Below are positions 12,033 through 23,000 of a stretch of 64,000 nucleotides of DNA, piece by piece. The stretch's first letter is position 1. Each line of letters opens with the position of its first letter. The notes below the pieces were generated by a model. It was not told where the DNA came from. It saw only the letters and a program-made list of their open reading frames with translations, and ran no database searches. Source of the DNA: Cerrena zonata (lineage: Eukaryota > Basidiomycota > Agaricomycetes > Polyporales > Cerrenaceae); assembly GCA_038087015.1 (NCBI GenBank), contig JASBNA010000046.1, positions 248,001 to 312,000 on the forward strand, in the 5' to 3' direction. The position numbers were made by a program, and so were the translations under genes.

Positions 12033-12333
12033 ATGTTCGGCCGTAACTTGCTCGTCCTCTTCCCCCTCCTCTTCCTCGCAGTGGCTAGCCCCGTGCCCGC
12101 CGAGGACAAGCGCAGTCATGGTCATGGTATGTTCTGCACCTACAAGACCTCTTGACGAACCCTATGCTCACCTTGTTGTACAGGCGCAACCATCCAGATT
12201 ATTGACACTTCTATGTTGACTGGCGGACGTCTCAGTGAGTACGCTGTGGCTGGTCATTCAAATCGTACTAAACATGTGAGTAGCTTTGGACGAGGTGCTC
12301 GGCGAAGCTAGGATCGCTGTCGTTGGGAACTGA
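12033..12333 (+). CDS. Small secreted precursor peptide 2 (candidate RiPP precursor)
   Basis: Three exons (12033-12126, 12184-12234, 12284-12333) encode 64 residues. The start MFGR opens a signal peptide (LLVLFPLLFLAVAS) followed by PVPAEDKR, a clear dibasic Kex2-type site. A His/Gly-rich SHGHG and a spacer follow, ending in the C-terminal unit GRLTLDEVLGEARIAVVGN. Both introns are phase 1, as in precursor 1, and the final exon is again 50 nt with the stop at the same position. The two proteins are therefore paralogues despite low identity. The first intron's acceptor is CAG, the second TAG. Function is not known; precursor of a secreted, possibly modified peptide is the best reading. Confidence 0.6.
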
Positions 12334-14397
12334 GAATCCTGTAAGTGTTACCTGTCGTGCATTCAGTGAGACACAAGCGGCTAAATTAGTAACACAGCAG
12401 TGGAAGGGTTCATTCAATGGTTTAAAGCGGCACCGACCTTGGAACTAGACGTTTTGGTAAGTTGAGCTTATTCAGTGCGACGAATAGAAGTTAACGGAGC
12501 TTATCCTAGACAATAACGAATCTTGACATGAACTCGCGACGTACATCGACTTCGTATTAATTTCTGAGTTTTTCTTTGAATACTCCCGCCCAGTATGGGA
12601 GTTTACAAGAGTTAACTGTAACCTATATTTTACAACAATAGAACCTGAGAAATCATAAGAATGAACGGTTTCATGTGATTCTTCTTAATGAACGAACCTG
12701 AGTGCATTACATCGTCCTCATTTTGTTGGACTTTATCTTTGAGAAGTCCAAATGTATGGTGCTTACGATGTGTAAGCACAATGACACGAATTATAAGTAG
12801 TTGTACCTTGCCCATGAGCACGGAAGCCACCAAGTATGTGTCTGCTGCGTTTGTGCACATGTGGATCGTAGTATTCAGATTCTATAGAGTCCGAGCTGAG
12901 TGCAACGTAAGGTCGACGTTTGAAGCGAAGGAAGGAAAGCAACATTAGCCGTGCCACTCACACGGCATTTGCCGACCACTTTCTTTCTTGAACTTCCAGC
13001 ATATCCAATACCACCGAAACGACTACGAGTCTGGGTAGTCTTTGCGAGAGTAATAGGGTACGAAAAACCGGTAACAATACAATGTAAACTTTTATGGCGA
13101 ACGCCTGGACGTGTATGAAGTCGATGACAGCTGGGGTGAGTCCCTTCAACTCGGTCGAACCCATGATTGGCTATACGTCTCTAAATTCTCATGCACAGGT
13201 TCTGTTTTGTAGTGTAACAGCTACACAGTGCATAATACAGTTGACAAACAAACCTTCTATCCAGTGACTTCCGTGTCTACTCCGGTTATAATTGTCTCGA
13301 CCAGACGCTCTGAGCTGACGTGGTGAACGCACAGTCCTGCGTCAATACAAGGGGTTGTTTCCGCTTTAATTACGGCTCATTCCAGCTCAAATACCAAGGT
13401 CTTCTACCTTGCCGAATGTCCGAAAATAACACTCTGTTGAACAATTGGTTTGATCATTCAGAGAAGCCTGGCCGTTCTCTTGGGCCTTCCTACGGGACAC
13501 TCCCCGTTCCGTAAAATTAAAAAGTTGACACCAGAAGTCGCCCAGCAAATAATGAGGGCACCGGTTTCTGCCCAGCAGCGCATACAGAATCGTTAAGTTC
13601 CGTTGTAACAATTATCTCCTTCATTCTAACGTTCTACACACTCACAAAGCTCCACATAGCACATTATGCGTGAGCATCTACGGAGAACTCTTGACATACT
13701 TCCCCTGAGCCTACCCATTAACGACGAGTCGGGTGGATGCATTTTCTACGCGTCTACGCGCGAAAGGTGCAGCGCTGATTCCTGAACTTTCGCCGCCATG
13801 CTCTCACTCCATGACAGGGAAATTATACCTTCCACGCCATATCAGAATATGAGTCTTCACAACAACGGAATCTATTCCAGTCTCGTTCTGGGGTACGTAT
13901 CCAATAACACTCGATACGTCCGAACATACCCGTGCTCTGTCGAGTACCAACCTTCCAATCGAAATCTTAATCTTCGGGGCCTGTTTTGCATCGAATTTTC
14001 CTGTTGGAATATCTCAAAAACACGACACCATACTGAAACTAGCACGTCGTTCTTTCGGTGGTCTCCGTATCACCATGAACAAGGTGTTGAGATGGTTTAT
14101 TATCGGATGACGGCGGATATTTTCCTTCCACAGGTAGATCTCCGCTTTTGTGACCGTTTATCTCGGCCTCTGATACCAATTTTTAGGTGTCTAAAATGGG
14201 TTGGACTCCCAATTTTCATCTTGGTCCTATCGCCCTCTGCCACAGCTGTGGCGTAACATTTGCAGCTTGACATCCAGCGCGAAATGACTCAGTACGGCTG
14301 CGGACTCTCTCTCCCATGTCTCTCTGTTGCCCGACTGATATCGGATAAGCCTCTTTCTGTGTGTTAAATCGGTCTAAATTCGACAACGACATGGACG
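12334..14397. other. Large gap between precursor peptides 2 and 3
   Basis: No supported gene. A short coding-like run right after precursor 2, near 12400-12475 (EGFIQWFKAAPTLE), opens after an AG and ends at a GTAAG donor; it may be a relict or unused exon. A 152-codon plus-strand frame at 13798-14256 lacks domains, a plausible leader or homology I recognise. Confidence 0.35.
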
Positions 14398-14405
14398 TAT
14401 ATAAG
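14398..14405 (+). promoter_or_regulatory. TATA box of precursor peptide 3
   Basis: TATATAAG lies 48 bp upstream of the ATG at 14446. It is the closest spacing among the four precursor genes. Confidence 0.6.
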
Positions 14406-14445
14406 AGGGCGCCATATGATCAGCAGCAGCATATTCAACTCCATC

Positions 14446-14752
14446 ATGTTGAGTCGCATTATTGTCGCTGTTACATTCCTAATTGGAGCCGCATTTTCTC
14501 TTCCTCTTGCCGAAGTCGGAGCACTTGCAGAGAAGCGCATCCCGGGGTGTGACTTATGTGGGCTTCATGCCCTTGATGGTCTTATACGAGAAGCCCAAAC
14601 TGGAGTAGTCCTAAGCTCCAAGCGTACGAGTAAGCTTTACCATTGCAACAGCTGAGTCGATTTTTTACTTATATACTTGAATAATCCTCAAAGGCATTGA
14701 AGATTTCGTCGAGAAAGAGGCTGGTTTGGGCGTTACCATGGCTAACAAATAA
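14446..14752 (+). CDS. Small secreted precursor peptide 3 with two units separated by Lys-Arg
   Basis: Two exons (14446-14629, 14694-14752) encode 80 residues. The start MLSR opens a signal peptide ending near GAAFSLPL. Two Lys-Arg sites divide the rest: EKR, then a Cys-containing unit (IPGCDLCGLHALDGLI and EAQTGVVLSSKR), then TSIEDFVEKEAGLGVTMANK. The two units look like repeats of one theme: hydrophobic-acidic helix followed by V-V or G-V. The intron is phase 1 after A, so the last exon matches the last exons of precursors 1 and 2. I chose the consensus GTAAGC donor at 14630 over an earlier GTACGA. The KR-separated repeat is the usual layout of Kex2-processed fungal precursors such as UstA. 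Two Cys in CDLC could form a disulphide or be modified. Confidence 0.65.
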
Positions 14753-15321
14753 GCGTTTTTTTTTGGTAACGTTGTATCATTTGGGCTATATGGTGATATA
14801 ACTAACTAGCCTGTCAGTATACCTTTCCGAGGCATTGTATCATTGTACAGAAGATCGATTTGCCTATCCATCTTTGTTATTGAATGACGTGACTGAAAAT
14901 GTCCCCGCTACTGAACTTGGCGTCTCTCCTTAAGTTACATCTTGGCACCAGAATTAGACCAGTCTAGACTACTACGACGATCACCTTGCTTCTGTTTCCC
15001 TATCTCCGCAGACATCTGGGCCCTTCCATCTTGGGGTTCAAGCAAGCTCTTCTACATACTGACGGTCGTTCAATAGACCGAGCCAAACCCCGTAAATCAT
15101 CGGCCCTTGCTTTTAGATCGGGTCAAACCCTCGCCTTCATCCTTCTTTCCAGGTCCTTTGTCTCAGTTCCAATGTTACCCAAATTTCCGTCAACACCGCA
15201 TCACCTACGAAGCTTATCTCGTCTTCTACGAAAGCTCAAACTTAAAGATCTTCTAGCTACGCCGTGGTTGTCGGCGATTCTTATGCAAAAATGTATTGAT
15301 ACAAACCAGTATTTATCTCTC
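14753..15321. other. Intergenic region between precursor peptides 3 and 4
   Basis: No supported gene. A 123-codon frame at 14986-15357 overlaps the TATA box of precursor 4 and has no recognisable features. Confidence 0.35.
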
Positions 15322-15328
15322 TATAAAG
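15322..15328 (+). promoter_or_regulatory. TATA box of precursor peptide 4
   Basis: TATAAAG lies 61 bp upstream of the ATG at 15383. Confidence 0.6.
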
Positions 15329-15382
15329 GGCACCTTGCATGCGCGGGAAGAGGGTAGCCACCGCCAATTTGGACAACTCGCC

Positions 15383-15615
15383 ATGTTCAACCGTGCTCTC
15401 ATGTTTGTGACCGCCGTCTGCAGCGTCACTGCTGCGGTTCCGCTGGCGTTTGCTCCCAACGCCGATGATATTGCTAGGAGACATATGGGTGCGTAACATC
15501 TATGTCAAATATCTGGACGACCCTTCTAACAGAGGTTTGTTTTGAAGCTAACAATCAAACTACAAGAGAAAACATACCGAACAAGGTTGTGTTAGTACCG
15601 GGAGCTAAACGCTAA
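15383..15615 (+). CDS. Small secreted precursor peptide 4 (candidate RiPP precursor)
   Basis: The start MFNR opens a signal peptide (ALMFVTAVCSVTAAVPLA) followed by a pro-region with the dibasic ARR. After a phase-1 intron from 15489 the frame ends in IPNKVVLVPGAKR and a TAA at 15613-15615. The intron acceptor is uncertain: it lies at 15532 or about 36 nt later. Both keep the same frame and give about 62 or 50 residues. The C-terminal VVL matches precursors 1 and 3; a Lys-Arg directly before the stop is unusual and would be trimmed by a carboxypeptidase after Kex2-type processing. Exon phase, TATA spacing and the MFxR start place it in the same family. Function is unknown. Confidence 0.5.
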
Positions 15616-16147
15616 AGTATGCTGGTTTCTTTATATTCCACAGGCTGAATCTCAAACTAAGTTCAGCATCAGAGAGATCATACTATACAAAATTCCGACT
15701 AGCAATCGGATCCCTTCACGATTCGAAACCACATAATACCTGTAATATAGAAGAGAAGAATATCCAGGAAAAAATCTTTTCGTCAGACCGTGAGTTATAA
15801 ATAAGGGCATCATCCTTGCTGTTAAAGATCCTATCCACTGTCACGAGAACTACGTCTGTCGTTAAAATGTCCGGAGTTATGTTATACTAATTAACTACTC
15901 TAACTACACCACGACTAGAGTTTCAAGTCGTCCTGACATGCATTGCCTAGTGTGGCTTCTCTCAAGATCGCGGCTTCTCACGTGCATGTGATTCATTCAT
16001 TGGTCGCGACGACACTTTGTTCGGACGCGGATCTTGAACAACACCTCCGAGACAGGTCCTGAAAACTTCAAATGGTTACTGCAATAATTCTCCATAGATC
16101 GATGTTCTGACCCCTTCACTGTTACCCATCTCCAAGATAACACCCTC
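15616..16147. other. Intergenic region, possible promoter relict
   Basis: A TATA-like run (TTATAAATAAGG, near 15796) is followed about 70 bp later by an ATG with only seven codons. It may be the remains of another precursor copy or chance. Nothing else is supported. Confidence 0.3.
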
Positions 16148-16580
16148 ATGAATTATTTCGTTGTCTGTGCTCCATTCAAGGTAAGCATGACCTCCCATAC
16201 CTATTCTTAGTGCCTTCTATCGACAATCTAAGCACGGACCAGACCATCATATGTCCACGACGTGCTTATTATGGGCTACCACTTATGCTGCATACGACCA
16301 GAGCCGGGGTGTTCGTTTCACATAGGCTTCGCTGAAGATTTTGTGATCAGCCTAACGACCTCTATCTTCAAGGACTTGAGTATGTTCTACATACTAATCA
16401 AAATTCTGCGTTCCCATTTAGGCTAAGCGTTGCGCTTCTGATGTTACTTTTCAAGATCTTAAGGCGCTCCTAGGACTTACTACCGACGTATATGCCAGTG
16501 GGAACCGATACACAGTGGAGCCTGTCAACCTTCAATGGATTAATTACGACAAGGCAATTCGATGGCTACGCACTTTCTGA
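16148..16580 (+). pseudogene. Broken unrecognised gene
   Basis: A chain of coding-like exons can be read but is out of frame at two joins. A short first exon (MNYFVVCAPFK) has a good GTAAGC donor and joins HGPDHHMSTTCLLW and onward in frame until a TAG. After a two-base shift the frame continues as GFAEDFVISLTTSIFKDL to a GTATGT donor. After another mismatch it resumes with KRCASDVTFQDLKALLG and ends at a TGA at 16578-16580. The protein-like composition on one strand suggests a decayed gene of about 130 residues. I do not recognise the family. It could instead be a live gene with splice sites I have misread. Confidence 0.35.
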
Positions 16581-16995
16581 TACGACCTTTATTCCAGAAT
16601 AAGGACTTTGAAAATGCTGGTAAACGAGATGACCTACAACTCTACAAGAAGAGTATTTTAATACCATGTGGTAAATTCCACACCCACCCGAAAGTATTCA
16701 GGCGCTACAACCACCGAATGACTTCGTTTCTCTTTCCTCCTGTTCTTTTTGACCTTCATCTCCCATGGCTGTCATGCAATTTGCACACGCAGCCAAGATC
16801 AACTGCCGGAGAAGCAAAGAAGGTGCTAGTTCGTGGCAGTTTTGAAGGCGTCCGACGACCATCGTCCGGGGAAACATGGGTAGAAGAAGTCCTATAACTT
16901 CCTTCATGGGATCACATAACGTGCTGGACCGCCACTATTACTTACGTTCATCCCCTCCTTGACTGTCACTGTCCCAGAGTGACTGCGCTCTCACC
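16581..16995. other. Intergenic, promoter of the 17-kb membrane gene
   Basis: Open frames on both strands overlap here without recognisable features. The region immediately before 16996 is the likely promoter of the multi-pass membrane gene. Confidence 0.3.
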
Positions 16996-18339
16996 ATGGC
17001 TGACACGAATGGGACGGTTATTGTCGACGGAAAGCCTTACTTTGGACCTATAGGAGAGACGTCAAATCAGATCCTCTTGGAGAAGACGTTCATGGCAAGC
17101 GGCTACCTAACCGGGGTAGGCTTCGGTAAGTTCAATCAACATAGAATGATAGTAACAAAGGTCAACTGACCTTGACCAATGTATATCAGGTATTCAACTG
17201 GTGGTCTATGGTGCTTGCTTGCGAAACCTTTTGAGACGGAATGTCAAGAACACATTTACATACTTCCTCATGGGGTACACTACACTATTATGTCTCATGA
17301 ATGGCGTATGGTCTGCAACATCTGCATTTGGTCTACAATTGACATACATCGACAATCGAAACTTCCCCGGGGGCGGGTCATTCGCGTTTTTGCAAGTCGA
17401 GTTTTCTGATCCTAGTCAGGTCGTTGCAATCACGGCTTACATCGTAGCCAACGTCATGGCGGATGCTTTACTCGTGAGATACATTCTATATAGTACCCGA
17501 TTAGGTTTGTTTTGACTGAATATGCTTTGCGATATAGCTCTGGAGATGTAGAGTCATCTGGTCAGCTTCCCTTGGCCCAAGGGTCGATTTCATCATGGTT
17601 ATACCTGTGCTTATGCTTCTCTGCTCGATTGGTAAGAGGCTTAAACTTTATTTTCATGACATTTATAAATCATTATGTAGCAATGGCCGTTCTCTTTGCC
17701 TTTGAGACATCTTCACCCGCCGGTTTCTTCAGCAAAATAGCGACATCATTCGCATTGCCCTACTTTGCGATATCGCTCTCATTGAACATCCTCTTAACCC
17801 TTATGATCGTCTTACGATTGGCTGCGTACCGTCAAAGAGGGCGGAATATTTTCGGACACGCATATGGACAACACTATGGGTCAATCTCTACCATGTTCAT
17901 CGAATCTGCCTCTCTTTACACGATATGCTCCATATTATTGCTTGCTACATATGCTACTGGTCATCCCATTAACCAAATATGGCTTGGAATAAGTCCCGCG
18001 GTACAGGTAACAGACTTCGTTTATTGCTTATTCTACTTGCTGAAGGGTCATCACTAGGAAATATCAAATTACATGATCATTTATCGCGTGGTGCAAGGGA
18101 GCGCATGGAACACCAATACTCTGGGAACCGGGGTACACTCCGCGATGGTGTTCGATTCGGGGACATTTCAGAATTCACACTCGCATATTACGGGCACAAC
18201 AGCCACGAAAGCCACAACGACAATCGATATACCGCTGCAAGGAATGCATGAAGCAAATATGAGTGGGACTGCTCTTACCGCCACCCCAGACGAAGGTCGA
18301 GAGCCTTCCTTAAAATGGGCGATACATGGGGACGTTTGA
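16996..18339 (+). CDS. Seven-TM-like Agaricomycete membrane protein, copy 1
   Basis: The ATG at 16996 begins an N-terminus with YFGPIGETSNQILLEKTF, followed by about seven hydrophobic segments. Landmarks are YIDNRNFPGGG, the NVMADALLLWRC join across an intron, LSLNILLTLMIVLRL, YGQHYGSISTMFIES and GHPINQIWLGISPAVQ. The tail after the last membrane segment is Ser/Thr-rich. I recognise this as a common uncharacterised Agaricomycete family with seven predicted membrane helices; it is not a Ste3 receptor. The copy at 36346-37499 shares all landmarks and intron sites. A receptor or transporter role is possible but unproven. Adjacent to the peptide genes, it might act in sensing or export; that is speculation. 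Confidence 0.8.
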
Positions 18340-18631
18340 CTTTATTGAACCCTGACATTCTTTTTGTTTGATATTCTCTGTACGGTCTATTCGTCATTTA
18401 GCTTAATTACCTTCTTTTCGAAACATATTACTTGTTTCTTGTATGTACACTAATTGAAACACAGATTATGTTTGTTTGTTCGTATTATTTCCCAATGGCT
18501 TTGGGCAACATGTACAAACAAACTTCCGTTTTTGGTATCGCCTTCAATCATTAAAAACTTTACAAGCACAATTCGAGAACTTGCTTCGATCCCAGACACA
18601 GATAAACCGCGAAATACGTCTTTCTCAAATA
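18340..18631. other. Intergenic between membrane gene and TSR2
   Basis: Short AT-rich gap. The open frame of the next gene extends upstream to 18476, but the ATG at 18632 (MSTSTTT) fits family members better. Confidence 0.4.
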
Positions 18632-19219
18632 ATGTCGACATCTACTACGACACCTCAACCACCCCCACCAGCTTCTGTACTTTTTGCACGAGGAGTAATT
18701 GCCCAACTAGCGACATGGCCCGCACTCCGTATTGCAGTCGATCAATCATGGGGTGGTCCAAACTCAGCAGAGAAACGAACATGGCTTGCTTCCGTTCTTC
18801 TTGATGACTTCGAAGAACAGACGAACCCCCCGCCTGATGTCGATTATGTTGAAGATCGATTACTTCAAGTTCTCGAGGACGAGTTTGAAACTGTCCTGGA
18901 GGATGACAGTGCTCGGGAGATCGCCCAGGAAATAGTCAAATTGTGGCAAATATCACAAGCAGGTGGGCCACAAGCGGTGGAGATAGTGAAGGGACTGGAA
19001 GAGAAGGCGGATAAATTAAAGGGAAAGAAGGTGCAGGCGGAGGAAGGTGCAACAAATGACAGTGATTGGGAAGACGAAAGCGGTTCAGAAAGCGAAGGTG
19101 GAGATAATACTGGGGAGGCACCTGCGCTTCTGGATCACTCCCAACGCAGTAAACCAGAACCAGAGGTAGACGAAGATGGTTTCACAGCAGTGAAGGGAAA
19201 AGGGAAAAGCCATCGGTAA
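18632..19219 (+). CDS. TSR2: Pre-rRNA-processing protein TSR2
   Basis: A single exon of 195 residues. The start at 18632 is followed by a Pro-rich stretch and then the TSR2 core: LFARGVIAQLATWPALRIAVDQSWGG (the WGG signature; residues about 17-42), KRTWLASVLLDDF and YVEDRLLQVLEDEF. The C-terminal half is acidic and low in complexity, ending VDEDGFTAVKGKGKSHR, as is usual for this family. TSR2 binds ribosomal protein eS26 and helps deliver it to the nascent 40S subunit. An in-frame ATG at 18476 would add 52 residues that do not look like the family, so I reject it. Confidence 0.9.
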   Translation: MSTSTTTPQPPPPASVLFARGVIAQLATWPALRIAVDQSWGGPNSAEKRTWLASVLLDDFEEQTNPPPDVDYVEDRLLQVLEDEFETVLEDDSAREIAQEIVKLWQISQAGGPQAVEIVKGLEEKADKLKGKKVQAEEGATNDSDWEDESGSESEGGDNTGEAPALLDHSQRSKPEPEVDEDGFTAVKGKGKSHR

Positions 19220-20023
19220 CACCATTATCATTCGTTGCTTAGTACGTGGTCACCTTCATTCTGATAGTACCTAAGACTTCCCTTCCCCCGCTAATCCATC
19301 CTTGTGGTTTCTAGTATATCATGTGAATTTACCCGGGCTTAGCGGGATAGAATCCTGACTCAGGATCGACTAAGCGAACCACTTCGCTTGGATAGCGAAG
19401 TACTACCGTACGCCCACTTACATGTAGCCATAGACGCCACGCCTATACCTAAAAAGTGCTACCCCACTACAAGGGAATTATCTCCACCGACCAGCCTGCG
19501 ACATCAAAACTCGAATCACCAATGTAAAATAGTGATTGTACCTTCACGGTGCCACGGTGCAATTTTTAGGCACCCCTTCCGGAAAGCCCACTGTATGGAA
19601 TCCATACAGCAGTCGGAATGGCTTATCACCGTTCAATATATTCGTACCTTTCGCTCTCTCAGACAGTCTCCAACGCTGTCGTAAGTTGTGATATTTTTAA
19701 ACGAGAAGATGCAAATGGCATATGCAATGCGACGAGGTGAGTACATGGAGGAAGCAAAAAGAGGAGAGAAATCATGATCATGAGTCACGGCCAGTACTAT
19801 TGATAGTGGTCACGGTGAGAGGGAATGCTATTAAGATGCATTGCGGTGTCGACGATGGGATGTTGATGATTGACGATGAGAAACGAGAGGAAGAAATGAA
19901 AAAGGGGATGAGAAAAAACAAGCGAAATAAACGAAAGCTCGAATTAAAAATAATCCGTATAACATGAGAGCGATTCCAAATTGTTCCAGACCCTTGACAC
20001 AATAAAATTCGGTGTTCTCAAAC
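19220..20023. other. Convergent intergenic region
   Basis: This lies between the 3' ends of TSR2 (plus) and the telobox gene (minus). It contains low-complexity purine-rich sequence near 19880-19950 and no supported gene. Confidence 0.4.
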
Positions 20024-23000
20024 TTAACCTGGACCACCGTCCCAACTCGCTCTCTTTCTCTTGTTGTCGCTTCCCTTTCTCAAAAGTAGGTCCTGTGGTG
20101 AAATGGCAGCGGCACTCTGCCCTCGATGATGCGATTGCATCCGGCTTGATCCAGCCACTGGGGCCCCTCCATGACCCGGCCCACTCATACCAACTGGAGG
20201 TACGAGTTGAATTTGAGACGGTGCGATACACGACAGTTTATTAGGATGATGATGCACTTGGGAGAGCGTCTCCGCGAGATCCAACGCCTGAGCATTATCC
20301 TGAAACTTAGCACCCCAAAAAGAATCGGCAGTGAGGTCGACTTGAGAACTATTGGAGTAATGCAAGTCAAGGAATGGGAGGTGATAAAAGTCCGCAGGGA
20401 CAGGATGTGATAGGTAATCGGGAGGCGGAGGAAGGGGAATTTGGTGGGGTGCAAGAGGTGGTTGAGCCTGTATTTGAGAGGGGGCGATCGTGGTCGGGAG
20501 TTGGAAAGGCTGGAAGTTTACTCTTGTTGGAGGAGGAAGAGGCTTGTATTGCCTTGAAGGATTGGGAGTTTGAGTTTGCGACAATGATGGTTTGGGTGCC
20601 ATGGCACGATGCTCGGAAGGTGGAACAGAGACAGATCGATTGTGACTACTACCATGCCCTTGAGCAGGAGTATGGGCACCAGTAAGTGAATGTCGTCCAG
20701 CAGCTAAAGCCCGACTCCTTCCAAAGACAGGCGTATGAGGAGGAGTAATATGAATATTCATATCCTGGTCCCCTCGTGACTCGTCGTCAGAAGGTGGCAT
20801 CCCAATGATATCATCAAGAGGCAAAGGCTGCATAGCAAACGAATCCTGTTGTTGGCTACTCGATGACCCATTAGGCAACTCATCCTCTGACTTCGGAATA
20901 TTTACTGCATCTTCCAGAGGCATGGGCACATCCACGACTTCATCGCGATCGTCCAGTGTAATACCGGTCAATTCAATCTCATCGATTCCAGGTAACGCTG
21001 GGGTGTGCTGGATGCCACTCTTCTGCGAACCCGATCCCTGTACACCTTCCAAACCAAGCCCACTCCCTGAAGCGCTACCAGGATGCGAACCATAACCACC
21101 GAAGCCGAAACCTGCACCGTAGTCCATGTGCATGTGTCCGCTCGGTTGATGCGTACGTGCACCGAAAATAAGATCCCCAGCGTAGTTCGAATGATGCGTG
21201 AACCCTCCACGCAGACCCATCCCCGCTCCACCCATCCCCATACTGGGGTCAGAGAAGGCTGAATGAGCATCGTTGGTGTCGCTCGCGCCGAAACCTTCAG
21301 AGACGAAATCAATGTCGGAGTCGAGCTCGTGTTGAGAAGACGGGAAGAGATCGTATCGGTCGAAGATGGCTTGTGAATGGGGTTGGAGGTATTGAGAATG
21401 GAAATTGAAGCCGTGAAGATGTTGGTTGTTCTGTACGAATGATCCGAGAGACAGTTGTGAGAGAGATAGAGGGACATGAGGCGCTGAATATTGTGAAGGT
21501 GATGAAGGTGGGAGTGGTGATGGAGAAAAAGTGGGATTACCACCAAGGTAGGAAGATGAACTACTCGTTGAAGCGGCACCTCCGATCCCATTACTGTTTT
21601 CCAGTTTGGGGTTAGGTGACAACCAATCTGGACCCCAGGCAGACTTTCCAATCATAGTATTGGCCATGAGAGGGGGTGACTGAGGTCGAGGTAGGAAATA
21701 ATCGTTCGTCGGTGAATTAGCAAGGCTGGCTTCCACGGTAGAAGCAGTAGGCCATGTCAAGGGAGTGTCCAGGTTAGACCATGTCGTATTGGAGTCGTTA
21801 ATGTCGGTCATATCAGCTATGAGTTCGGACATAGATTGGCCCATTGAATCAAGCTGAACATCCATGTCGACCGCTGAATCAAAACTATCCTCAGGAGTGG
21901 CTAGAGGTCCAGTGGTATTGCTAGCAGTTGAGCCAGACATGTTGGCAGAAGATACAGGCGACTTGTCCTTGTCTTCGCCATCTGAGCCACTGTCCTCGTC
22001 TTCAGAATTAGCGGTACTTTCTGGCACACTTTTCGTTCCACCTCGAAACAGACCCTGCGTGGTATGTCTCCTCTTCCTCCTGACAGGACCTAAGCCACCC
22101 TTCGACCCCAACGCAAGTTGGTCGTCCGTGGCAGCACGTACGGGTCGTGAACGTTCACCCGATGCACATGCACTAGCGGCTTCTGTCGTCGGTGTTGAGC
22201 AATCGCCCAACTTCTTCTTCTTTGCGGCGCTAGCACGGGGCTTGTATCCTGCAGCCAAGTACAAGTCAGGGAAGGCGTTTCTGAAACGATCCCTGAGGTC
22301 AGTTGACCGCCGGCCCTGTTCTAGGAATATAGGGTTTTCTTTGACTATAGTCGCCCAGACAGTACCGTGCTTGTCGTAGCCTTCCTTCAGCGCACGGTCC
22401 TCCTCTTCAGTAAACGGACGCCGCTTCTTCGAACGGGTCTTTTCAAAGATGGAGCTACCGTCCGGAAGGGAGGAGCGTATTTTGGAAGAAAGATGGGTCT
22501 TGGCATTAGGGTAATGGAGACGGTATGCGTCAGGGAAATATGTACGGAATCTAGGGAGATGTTAGTCACAGCAAGAGTATTATGTTAGTGATAGACATAC
22601 CTGTCTTTGAGGTCGACGGGGGAACGGTTATCAAATATGAGTTCAGAGTCGTTAAGGATAGCTTTCCAGTTCCCCACACCCCACTTTAAAGCACCATTAG
22701 CGATTACATTCCTTGATAATATCGTTGTGCATACCTTGTTGCAGCCTCTTACTAGCATCTGAGTCTCCTCTTCAGACCATTTCTTACGTTGCTTCTTCTC
22801 CGGTTGCGGCTGTGTTTGGATTATGGTCGAAGTAGAAGCAATCTGGGCGGACGACTGGCCGTCTTCGCTCTCGACTCTCCTCATCTTCCCCCGCTTCTCT
22901 TGCTCAGATGAGCCATTGGCGGCATTGACACCGACGCTAGTGTCGTCTCGAAAGCTCCATGCAGGGAATAACCGAGGAGATGAGGGAAGGGCTAAAGAGA

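Noticed and set aside
13798..14256. 152-codon plus-strand open frame as a gene
   Set aside because: No domain, no signal peptide, no conserved splice pattern; length is possible by chance.
7250..16895. Shared tail ending EEVL at 7.29 kb and 16.89 kb as a repeated gene end
   Set aside because: The match is about 14 nt, which is not surprising by chance between two regions of this size, and flanking residues differ.
18476..18631. Longer TSR2 N-terminus from an upstream ATG
   Set aside because: The added residues do not resemble TSR2, and the inner ATG precedes the usual Pro-rich opening.
20968..21651. Long antisense and alternate-frame ORFs in the telobox gene
   Set aside because: They are shadows of the Ser/Pro-rich coding exon, with low-complexity translations.
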